Positions 1 to 5,020 of a stretch of 5,020 nucleotides of DNA are shown here, piece after piece. Source of the stretch: Candidatus Dormiibacterota bacterium (lineage in GTDB: Bacteria; Chloroflexota; Dormibacteria; Aeolococcales; Bog-877); the NCBI GenBank assembly GCA_003135035.1, contig PLDE01000106.1, forward strand, positions 1 to 5,020, in the 5' to 3' direction. Below the pieces are notes generated by a model. The model was not told where the DNA came from and ran no database searches. It saw only the letters and a program-made list of their open reading frames with translations. The position numbers and the translations under genes are program-made. The stretch's first letter is position 1; each line of letters starts with the position of its first letter.

Positions 1-1847
1 CCATCATCTTCATCGACGAACTGCACACCCTGATTGGTGCCGGCGCTGCCGAGGGGGCCATGGACGCCGGCAACATGCTCAAGCCGGCGCTGGCCCGCGG
101 CGAGTTGCGGGCCATCGGGGCCACCACCTTTGACGAATACCGCAAGCACATCGAGCGGGATCCTGCTCTGGAGCGCCGCTTCCAACCGGTGCAGGTGGGC
201 GAGCCCTCGGTGGAGGACACTATCAGCATCTTGCGGGGCTTGAAGGAGCGCTATGAGGTGCATCACGGGGTGCGCATCAAGGACTCCGCCCTGGTGTCGG
301 CGGCGGTCCTCTCCAGCCGCTACATCTCGGGACGTTTTCTGCCCGACAAGGCAATCGATTTGGTTGACGAGGCGGCCTCTCGGCTGCGCATGGAGATCGA
401 CTCCATGCCGGTGGAGCTCGACACCGTCGAGCGCCAGGTGCGCCAGCTCGAGATCGAGCGGGAAGCGCTCAAGAAGGAGACCGATCGTGCCTCCGCCGAG
501 CGCCTGGTTGGCTTGGAGCGCGAACTCGCCGAGCTGCAGGAGAGTGCCGTCGGCCTGCGCCAGCGCTGGGAACAGGAGAAGTCGGTCATCGGCAAGCTCC
601 GTGACACCAAGCAGGAGATTGAGCGCACCACCTTCGAGGCCGAACGGGCGGAGAGGATGGCCGATTTTGCCAAGGCGGCCGAGCTTCGCTACGGCCGGCT
701 GAACGAACTCCGCCAGCAGCTTGAGCAAGACCAGCAGCAGCTGAGTCGCGATCAAGGTGGTGCGCCTCTGCTCCAGGAGGAGGTTGGCGAGGAGGACGTT
801 GCCGAGGTGGTCGCCCGCTGGACCGGTATCCCGGTGCAGCGGATGCTCGAAGGGGAGATGCACAAGCTGCTGGAAATGGAGGATCGGCTGCACCAGCGGG
901 TGGTCGGCCAGGATGAGGCCATCGCCGCGGTGGCCAGCGCGGTCCGGCTTGCTCGCGCCGGTCTCAACGATCCCCGGCGTCCGCTTGGGTCATTCATCTT
1001 CCTGGGGCCGACCGGAGTCGGTAAGACGGAGGTCGCTCGGGCCCTGGCCGAGTTCCTCTTCGACAGCGAGGAGGCGCTCGTGCGCCTGGACATGAGCGAG
1101 TACATGGAGAAGCACGCGGTCGCCCGTCTGGTCGGCGCCCCGCCCGGCTACGTCGGCTACGAGGAAGGCGGCCAGCTCACCGAAGCAGTCCGGCGTCGAC
1201 CCTACGCGGTCTTGCTCTTGGACGAGATCGAGAAAGCCCACCCCGACGTTTTCAACATCCTCCTCCAGCTGCTTGACGATGGGCGCCTGACCGACGGCAA
1301 GGGTCGCACGGTGGACTTTCGCAATTGCGTGGTGATCATGACCAGCAACCTGGGCAGTCCCCTGATCGCGGCCTTGCCAGACCACCCGGGTTCGGAGCAG
1401 GAGGAGGCCACCAAGACTCAGGTCATGGCTGAGCTGCGCCAGCATTTCCGGCCGGAGTTCCTCAATCGGATCGATGACACGATCCTCTTTCGTCGCCTCG
1501 ACCAGGCTCAGATCGAGCGGATCGTGGAGCTTCAGCTGGCCCAGATGGCTGAGCGGCTGGCGGGTCGGCGCTTGCGGCTCGAGGTGCGCCCGGAGGCGAG
1601 GAGGTGGCTGGCTGAGCAGGGCTACGACCCCGTTTACGGGGCGCGACCACTACGGCGCGTCCTGCAACGCCAACTGGGTGACCGTATCGCCACCGCCATC
1701 CTGAAAGGCGATTTCTCCGACGGCGACACCATCGTGGTGGATGGCAGCTCCTCGGGACTCAGGCTTGATCGACGTCCCCCAGCAGAGGCGACCTTGTCGA
1801 GCGCGCAAGAGGCGATGTCGGCGACAGCTGTGGAACTCGGGTCGTAA
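1..1847 (+). CDS. clpB: ATP-dependent chaperone ClpB, C-terminal part (5' end outside window)
   Basis: ClpB is a cytosolic hexameric AAA+ disaggregase that works with DnaK to pull proteins out of aggregates. The open frame enters from the left edge (first whole codon at 3) and runs 614 codons to TAA. It opens inside the first ATPase domain with the Walker B run IIFIDELHT, then [17 protein letters not shown] and the ALERRF segment. A long charged coiled coil, about 415-745, is the M-domain that distinguishes ClpB from ClpA and ClpC. The second ATPase domain has Walker A GPTGVGKT at 1005-1028, the pore-loop region [10 protein letters not shown], Walker [13 protein letters not shown] with Asp-Glu at 1221-1226, sensor text MTSNLGS, and the C-terminal [11 protein letters not shown] region. 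About 250 N-terminal residues are missing (N-domain and first Walker A). The last 30 or so residues form a low-complexity tail. The ATG at 60 is internal, not a start. Nothing looks broken. Confidence 0.97.
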   Translation, partial: IIFIDELHTLIGAGAAEGAMDAGNMLKPALARGELRAIGATTFDEYRKHIERDPALERRFQPVQVGEPSVEDTISILRGLKERYEVHHGVRIKDSALVSAAVLSSRYISGRFLPDKAIDLVDEAASRLRMEIDSMPVELDTVERQVRQLEIEREALKKETDRASAERLVGLERELAELQESAVGLRQRWEQEKSVIGKLRDTKQEIERTTFEAERAERMADFAKAAELRYGRLNELRQQLEQDQQQLSRDQGGAPLLQEEVGEEDVAEVVARWTGIPVQRMLEGEMHKLLEMEDRLHQRVVGQDEAIAAVASAVRLARAGLNDPRRPLGSFIFLGPTGVGKTEVARALAEFLFDSEEALVRLDMSEYMEKHAVARLVGAPPGYVGYEEGGQLTEAVRRRPYAVLLLDEIEKAHPDVFNILLQLLDDGRLTDGKGRTVDFRNCVVIMTSNLGSPLIAALPDHPGSEQEEATKTQVMAELRQHFRPEFLNRIDDTILFRRLDQAQIERIVELQLAQMAERLAGRRLRLEVRPEARRWLAEQGYDPVYGARPLRRVLQRQLGDRIATAILKGDFSDGDTIVVDGSSSGLRLDRRPPAEATLSSAQEAMSATAVELGS

Positions 1848-1912
1848 GGGGACTACCAAGACTCCTTGGCCGAGAGGGCTGGATCGAGGCGGTTGCTAAA
1901 CTCGCCCTCGCC

Positions 1913-1984
1913 GCCGACGTAGCTCAGTGGTAGAGCAGCGGTTTCGTAAACCGCTGGCCGGGAGTTCGAATCTCCCCGTCGGCT
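1913..1984 (+). tRNA. tRNA-Thr (anticodon CGT)
   Basis: The full cloverleaf can be drawn. The acceptor stem GCCGACG (1913-1919) pairs with CGTCGGC (1977-1983), with T1984 as discriminator. The D arm is GCTC/GAGC. The anticodon stem GCGGT/ACCGC (1938-1942 and 1950-1954) encloses loop TTCGTAA with anticodon CGT at 1945-1947, which reads ACG threonine codons. The variable loop is 5 nt. The T arm GGGAG/CTCCC holds the canonical TTCGAAT loop. CCA is not encoded (TCACTT follows). The gene lies 65 bp after clpB. Its 3' end is a typical tyrosine-integrase target, and an integrase remnant and accessory genes lie just downstream. Confidence 0.97.
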
Positions 1985-1990
1985 CACTTC

Positions 1991-2014
1991 AACTGACTGC
2001 AAAGTTGACTGCAC
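1991..2014. repeat. 12-bp imperfect tandem repeat beside the tRNA
   Basis: Two 12-bp units, AACTGACTGCAA (1991-2002) and AGTTGACTGCAC (2003-2014), share an identical TGACTGCA core at 1994-2001 and 2006-2013. CAACT (1990-1994) and AGTTG (2003-2007) also form a 5-bp inverted pair. The position, six bases past the tRNA 3' end, is where an integrated element would place recombinase arm-type sites. That role is inferred; only the repeat is seen. Confidence 0.6.
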
Positions 2015-2141
2015 ATCGCCAGCGAGGCCTCTGGATGGTCGGAGAGGTTCTGATAGCGTAGATGGGCCGCATCCCGAGCCATCAGAGTGAGTCGCCACGA
2101 CCCCTGCTCCTATTAAGGCCAAAGTCAACAAGGCGGGACAA

Positions 2142-2816
2142 GTGATCCGCCGGTACTACCGGCAGCCGCGGCCACGAGGACCAGCAGACCGAGAGCGCCT
2201 TCTCTCGGCCTTCTCAGTTCTGATCGATTTCAGAGCTGCTCACCAGTACTCTCTGACCAAGGCGAACATGGGTGTGCGGTCCGTCCTCGCTACGGAGCAG
2301 TGCGAAGTCGATGTCTCTCAGAGGCTCAAACGAATTCCGACCATCGTCGACAAGCTGCGCCGCGAGCCAACCATGCAGTTGGCGAGCATGCAGGACATCG
2401 GAGGCTGCCGGGCAATCCTGGAAAACGTGCCCGACCTCCGCCGCGTCGAGCGCCGGCTCCGCAAGAACCGGCCACCGCTCCGGGTCTTCGACTACATAGA
2501 CGCGCCGAAGGCCTCTGGATACCGAGGCGTCCACGTGGTGGTGTCATATCCGGACGTTGAGGGAGCAAACCGGGCCATCGAGGTGCAGCTTCGAACCAGG
2601 GTCATGCACGAGTGGGCCTTCACGGTGGAGCGGCTCGGTGGCCGTCTCAGGCTTGATCTCAAGAGCAATATCGGGCCGAAGCCGGTACTGGATTTCCTCC
2701 GGGCGGCCTCCGAGGCAATGGCGATCGAGGAAAAAGGAGGAGTGGTCCCGCCCGAAATTGTTGCCCGAGTGTCAACCCTGAGACGAGCTGCGATGCCATA
2801 CTTGTCGAGTCCATAG
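2142..2816 (+). CDS. RelA/SpoT-domain nucleotide pyrophosphokinase, hydrolase-less (candidate toxSAS toxin)
   Basis: This family transfers pyrophosphate from ATP, either to GDP/GTP to make (p)ppGpp or, in some toxic members, to other nucleotides or to the tRNA CCA end. The synthetase motifs are in order in the 224-aa product: RLKRIPTIVDKL (61-72), QDIGGCR (84-90), DYIDAPKASGYRGVH (117-131), IEVQLRT (146-152) and HEWA (156-159). By comparison with Rel enzymes, Asp85 and Glu147 should bind metal and Tyr127 should stack on the acceptor base. There is no HD hydrolase, TGS or ACT domain, so it is a small alarmone synthetase rather than a housekeeping Rel. The start used is GTG with a weak AGGCGGGA before it. 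The frame is open upstream to a TGA at 2088 without an ATG, GTG or TTG. The next gene follows after 13 bp, suggesting a toxin-antitoxin operon. The domain call is firm; toxicity is inference. Confidence 0.9.
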   Translation: MIRRYYRQPRPRGPADRERLLSAFSVLIDFRAAHQYSLTKANMGVRSVLATEQCEVDVSQRLKRIPTIVDKLRREPTMQLASMQDIGGCRAILENVPDLRRVERRLRKNRPPLRVFDYIDAPKASGYRGVHVVVSYPDVEGANRAIEVQLRTRVMHEWAFTVERLGGRLRLDLKSNIGPKPVLDFLRAASEAMAIEEKGGVVPPEIVARVSTLRRAAMPYLSSP

Positions 2817-2821
2817 GGAGG
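2816..2821 (+). promoter_or_regulatory. Shine-Dalgarno site deciding the start of the 86-aa gene
   Basis: GGGAGG begins on the last base of the upstream TAG stop and ends 8 nt before ATG 2830. This near-perfect site favours ATG 2830 over the in-frame GTG at 2821, which lies within the site itself. Confidence 0.75.
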
Positions 2822-2829
2822 TGCCTGCC

Positions 2830-3090
2830 ATGCCCAACTCCATCAAACACTTTCTGCTTGTCTTCGACCATGAAAAGGGCGCGCTTGTCGAGACGCTTGA
2901 ATTCGGGTCGGACAGTGAGCGGGCGGTCGCGGCCTACACGGCAAAGGAAGCGGAGTGCGAGAACAACCCGGCGATGGAGATCGTCCTAATCGGATCTGAC
3001 TCCTTCGAGACGGTGCAGTTCACTCACGCGAATTACTTTGAAGGCTCGGCGGCGGCGCGCTTGAAGTCGCCGTACCTCGCTGGAGTCTGA
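2830..3090 (+). CDS. Small acidic protein paired with the RelA/SpoT-domain gene (candidate antitoxin)
   Basis: I cannot name this family with certainty. The 86-aa product is soluble and acidic in its middle. It begins with a hydrophobic strand after Lys6 (HFLLVFD, residues 7-13), then ETLEFG, a charged helix-like stretch around 27-45, a second strand EIVLIGSDSFETV (50-62), and a conserved-looking THANYF (65-70). It has no signal peptide, membrane segment or DNA-binding helix-turn-helix. I recall similar proteins of about 90 aa (strand, helix, VLIGxDSxET, THxxYF) next to RelA/SpoT-domain genes, but this is unverified. ATG 2830 is chosen for its strong ribosome binding site. The gene starts 13 bp after the synthetase stop, so the two are probably co-transcribed and the small protein may neutralise its partner. 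Antitoxin function is inference from layout. Confidence 0.75.
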   Translation: MPNSIKHFLLVFDHEKGALVETLEFGSDSERAVAAYTAKEAECENNPAMEIVLIGSDSFETVQFTHANYFEGSAAARLKSPYLAGV

Positions 3091-3146
3091 GCCTTCGTTC
3101 TAGGCCATTTGGCGGGCCAGCCCCAACCGCTGCCGGGGATGGTGCT
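3091..3146. other. Convergent intergenic spacer
   Basis: This 56-bp gap separates the plus-strand 86-aa gene from the end of the minus-strand integrase remnant. It is GC-rich with only short weak pairings (for example GCCT/AGGC with a 7-nt loop near 3091-3105) and no T-tract. I see no convincing terminator. Confidence 0.4.
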
Positions 3147-3404
3147 CTAGCTCGACCGGGCTAGGCTCGCCGCCAGGCGGTCGCTGGCCTTTCTGCTGAC
3201 CTCGTCGGACACCTTGGCGTAGTGCCGAGCAGTCACGCCGATGCTGGAGTGGCCCAGCATGCGGCTGACAACCTGGATCCCCACCTCTTGCTGGATCAGC
3301 AAGCCGCCGAAGATGGCCCGGAGGTCGTGCCACCTGAGCTTGGGCAGCTCGGCAGCAGCCAGTGCGTCCGGGAGGGCGTGGGTGATCGACGTGCCGTTGC
3401 GGGA
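3147..3404 (-). pseudogene. Tyrosine recombinase (phage-type integrase), C-terminal fragment
   Basis: Reading right to left, the translation shows SRNGTSITHA, then LPKLRWHDLRAIFGG, VVSRMLGHSSIGVTARHY and a charged tail ending at TAG (3147-3149). This is the C-terminal half of the catalytic domain of a phage or genomic-island integrase. The box II residues are present: His and Arg of HDLR (His codon 3327-3329), His of LGHSS, and the nucleophile Tyr of ARHY (codon 3219-3221). The N-terminal arm- and core-binding domains, the box I arginine and the beta-hairpin lysine are absent. Homology stops near 3404. The frame stays open to a TAA at 3675, and a GTG at 3491 could start a 114-aa product, but the added residues do not resemble an integrase and lie antisense to an Mrr-like fragment. 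It cannot be a working recombinase. It probably served the element inserted at the tRNA-Thr gene. Confidence 0.85.
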
Positions 3405-3587
3405 TACGGGAAGGCATCCTTCGATTTTGCGAGCGGCAAGCCCCTCGAGCTGCTGGATGGGGCCAACTTGCTGTATCTCCTGGAACAGCACGCGGGCATC
3501 ACGGCCAAGATCGTGGTCCCGGAGACGTGGGTCGATGTTTTCGGGGATATCCCTGATCCAGACGAGGCACCGAGCGACCCACCGTAG
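3402..3587 (+). pseudogene. Mrr-like restriction endonuclease, C-terminal fragment
   Basis: In the plus frame, residues from about 3402 read GYGKASFDFA, then SGKPLELLDGANLLYLLEQH and IVVPETWVD, ending at TAG (3585-3587). The order 'aromatic, A, GKPLELLDG, hydrophobic LLYLL' is the segment that follows the PD-(D/E)xK nuclease core in Mrr-type (type IV restriction) endonucleases. Those enzymes cut foreign, often methylated, DNA. Only about 60 C-terminal residues remain. The nuclease core and any N-terminal domain are missing, so it should be inactive. Left of 3402 the same frame is merely antisense to the integrase remnant, so GTG or ATG codons there are not its true start. The identification rests on a short motif recognised by eye; a search with these residues would settle it. 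Confidence 0.62.
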
Positions 3588-3591
3588 GTGG
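3579..3591. other. Small perfect hairpin over the mrr stop codon
   Basis: CCACC (3579-3583) and GGTGG (3587-3591) pair around a 3-nt loop that includes part of the TAG stop, followed by AGATTTATC. It could be a weak terminator of the former mrr gene, but the stem is short and the T-run is broken. The rest of the spacer, 3592-3674, shows no gene I can support. Confidence 0.25.
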
Positions 3592-3674
3592 AGATTTATC
3601 CCACCGCCCTGGACCGCTATGTGGAGGCCAGGCAGAGCAAGAGAATGAGTCTGGCCGCCGCCGAGCGCTTGGCC

Positions 3675-4007
3675 TTAGCGCGTGTGCTGCCTGCGTACGG
3701 GCTTGGGCTTGCCGACCGTGTAGGCGAACGCGATCCCGGCCAGTCCAAACGCCGCTCCAATCGCCCACTGCCAGACACCCTGCACCCGTTGGGCCACCCA
3801 CCACGACACCGCCGGATCAACGAGAGCGAAGGAGATCAGCACGGCGAGCACCCACCACATGTGCTCAACCTCCAAGACCCAGTACGTCACCTTGCCCTTG
3901 CCGTGTAGGGTCAAGCCGCCTAAACCCACCGAGGCCACCCCTTGCTTCACCTGGGGAGCGGGATCGCCCGGAGGCTGGGTCGCGCCGGGATCATTGGGCG
4001 AGTTCAT
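3675..4007 (-). CDS. Small two-helix membrane protein, unknown function
   Basis: I do not recognise this family. The 110-aa product has a Pro/Gly-rich hydrophilic N-terminus (about 1-20), a short linker (GLGGLTLHGKGKV, 28-40), then two hydrophobic segments. The first is about 51-69 (WWVLAVLISF onward), the second about 80-98 (rich in A, G and W). They are separated by a short loop with Gln and Arg. The tail KPKPVRRQHTR is strongly basic and should sit in the cytoplasm. There is no cleavable signal peptide or enzyme motif. The ATG at 4005-4007 lacks a strong Shine-Dalgarno site, and the gene begins 35 bp after the stop of the HEPN gene on the same strand, so translation probably depends on transcription from that gene. 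A role as membrane partner of the HEPN protein is possible but is inferred only from adjacency. The regular hydrophobic pattern supports it being a real gene. Confidence 0.65.
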   Translation of the reverse strand: MNSPNDPGATQPPGDPAPQVKQGVASVGLGGLTLHGKGKVTYWVLEVEHMWWVLAVLISFALVDPAVSWWVAQRVQGVWQWAIGAAFGLAGIAFAYTVGKPKPVRRQHTR

Positions 4008-4042
4008 CGCCGTCTGGAGTCGAGTTCCATCCCGCTAGCCGT

Positions 4043-4990
4043 TCATTCGGGCCGCGCTGTGCTCACGCCCCATGAGAGGGAAGCGCGGAGCATATCCAGC
4101 ACGAGGCGTTCTGCCTCATCGGTGAGGGCACTCGGGTCCGTGTCGGATCGTCCGGTGTGGACCAAGTCACTTCGGCACTTGTAGCTGTGCTTAGCGAGCC
4201 ATGCCGCGTTTGCGGCATCGCTAGGGCGAGCGTCTCCGGCCAATTGCCGGATCGAGGCTGAGATCGAGGTGCCCCTCAAGTCCTCTAGTCCTCCCACCAA
4301 CGAGTCGAGCGTGGCCTGCTCGTTTTCCCCGGCTACTGCTCTAGCGGCGCTGGCCTCCTCAATGAACCGCTCGACCAGCTTGCGGGTTGCCCCGGTCCGT
4401 GGGGGCCGTTCCGCGAGTACCTCCATAGCGGTGACGAGTGCGAGGAGACGAGATCGACCAGACGTCTCGCGCTGGGCAAGCGACACAAGGTCAGTCACGA
4501 GCGCTTGTTGGTCGCTGAGCGTACCTGCGCTGGACACTCGTGTAAGGGTGTTCAGAAGCGAGTCGCTCTTTCGGTCCACTCTTCCGTGAGCTCGCATGGC
4601 AAAGCGGAGCTGCCGCTCGTTCGGCTGGTGCTCATAAACGACAAGCCCGTGAACGTCAGGCGCTATGACTGTGTCAGGTGGGAGTTGCGCGAGGCCAGCT
4701 TCCCCCAGTCTTGAGAGAATCCGATCGCGGCCCGTGTCGAGTCCGCCGCGTTCCACCGCACTGGCGAGCCGTAGCCAGTTCCGCAGACACGAACCAGCGG
4801 ACTTGGCCTCACCCTCCGAAGCAAAATCAGCGGCGCGGAACGTGAGCTCGGTGTCCTGGGAAGGAGTCGCGTCTGTGATGAGCAGCTCCACGGTCCCGAC
4901 GGGCTCACGCAGCGTCCACGTCTGGCGCTCATCGCCGGTCAGATGGAGACCTGACCTCAGCCGAACCATCAGCTGATAGCCCCAAGCCAT
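4043..4990 (-). CDS. Apea-like HEPN domain protein, putative defence ribonuclease
   Basis: HEPN proteins are all-helical; many are RNases in abortive-infection and toxin systems and cut RNA using an R-x4-6-H motif. The 315-aa product has an N-terminal beta-rich region (about 1-90) with TFRAADFASEGEAKSAG. A helical C-terminal domain follows, with SRLLALVTAMEVLAE (about 178-192) and, near the end, YKCRSDLVHTG. That last run gives Arg273 and His278, the R-x4-H motif in the context typical of Apea-like HEPN domains. Start: ATG 4990 has GGGGGA (4994-4999) just upstream. An in-frame TTG at 5005 would add five residues, and the frame stays open to the window edge, so an upstream start cannot be excluded. 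The gene ends 35 bp before the small membrane protein gene. The HEPN call rests on the motif and its context; RNase activity and a defence role are inference. Confidence 0.8.
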   Translation of the reverse strand: MAWGYQLMVRLRSGLHLTGDERQTWTLREPVGTVELLITDATPSQDTELTFRAADFASEGEAKSAGSCLRNWLRLASAVERGGLDTGRDRILSRLGEAGLAQLPPDTVIAPDVHGLVVYEHQPNERQLRFAMRAHGRVDRKSDSLLNTLTRVSSAGTLSDQQALVTDLVSLAQRETSGRSRLLALVTAMEVLAERPPRTGATRKLVERFIEEASAARAVAGENEQATLDSLVGGLEDLRGTSISASIRQLAGDARPSDAANAAWLAKHSYKCRSDLVHTGRSDTDPSALTDEAERLVLDMLRASLSWGVSTARPE

Positions 4991-4993
4991 TCG

Positions 4994-4999
4994 TCCCCC
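4994..4999 (-). promoter_or_regulatory. Shine-Dalgarno-like site for the HEPN gene
   Basis: On the minus strand GGGGGA sits 3 nt before ATG 4990. The spacing is a little short but acceptable, and it favours the ATG over the TTG at 5005. Confidence 0.45.
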
Positions 5000-5020
5000 A
5001 GTCAAGTCCCACGGAGTGGT

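Noticed and set aside
253..1859. Several minus-strand and alternate-frame reading frames over clpB
   Set aside because: They are Ser/Arg-rich or low-complexity shadows of a strongly conserved ClpB frame, with no recognisable motif of their own.
1856..1869. CCAAG-ACTC-CTTGG hairpin after clpB
   Set aside because: It is a perfect 5-bp stem but is not followed by a T-run, so it is not supportable as an intrinsic terminator.
1897..1902. TAAACT as a -10 box 11 bp before the tRNA
   Set aside because: The position is plausible, but no -35 box lies at suitable spacing (TTGGCC at 1866-1871 is 25 bp away), so the promoter is unsupported.
2028..2047. CCTCT/AGAGG inverted repeat in the tRNA-synthetase spacer
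   Set aside because: A 5-bp stem with a 10-nt loop is expected by chance in GC-rich DNA and has no supporting context.
1853..2131. 92-aa minus-strand reading frame containing RRGDSNSRPAVYETAALPLSY
   Set aside because: It is the antisense translation of the tRNA-Thr gene, a well-known spurious protein pattern, and most of the rest is intergenic.
3222..3401. Treating the whole 121-aa plus frame from 3222 as an intact gene
   Set aside because: Its first 60 residues are antisense to the conserved integrase catalytic region and look like shadow sequence; only the part from about 3402 resembles Mrr-type proteins.
3588..3908. Plus-strand frame starting with GTG at 3588 (begins MEIYPTALDRYVEARQ)
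   Set aside because: The first 29 codons look fairly natural, but the rest is antisense to the membrane protein gene and is His/Pro/Arg-rich. There is no clear ribosome binding site and I recognise no family. A remnant limited to 3588-3674 cannot be excluded.
4269..4976. Plus-strand frames opposite the HEPN gene
   Set aside because: They are Ser/Arg/Pro-rich shadows of the minus-strand HEPN frame, with no motifs.

Overview
The window is high-GC DNA from a bacterium, most likely an actinobacterium or a similar high-GC lineage. I base this on base composition, the style of the ClpB sequence and a tRNA gene without an encoded CCA; the phylum is a guess. The left part (1 to about 1984) is ordinary core genome. 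It holds the C-terminal two thirds of the disaggregase ClpB, cut by the window edge, followed by a complete tRNA-Thr(CGT) gene on the same strand.

Everything to the right of the tRNA looks like accessory DNA inserted behind it. In order it contains: a 12-bp imperfect tandem repeat starting six bases after the tRNA; a two-gene plus-strand unit made of a short RelA/SpoT-type nucleotide pyrophosphotransferase without a hydrolase domain and an 86-aa acidic partner (candidate toxSAS toxin-antitoxin pair); a minus-strand remnant of a tyrosine recombinase (C-terminal catalytic half only); a plus-strand remnant of an Mrr-like restriction endonuclease (C-terminal tail only); and, on the minus strand, an Apea-like HEPN protein followed by a 110-aa small membrane protein.

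The integrase and Mrr remnants meet head to head at about 3402-3408, and each has lost its 5' part at that point. The simplest reading is that int and mrr were once divergent neighbours and one deletion removed both N-terminal halves and their shared promoter region. The rest of the cargo may therefore be stranded: no complete mobility gene remains in view.

The intact accessory genes fit a small defence island: a candidate alarmone or tRNA-modifying toxin with its antidote, and a HEPN protein that keeps the R-x4-H ribonuclease motif, possibly paired with a two-helix membrane protein. Family assignments were made by reading motifs in the translations, not by database search. The functional pairing of genes is inference from spacing and strand.
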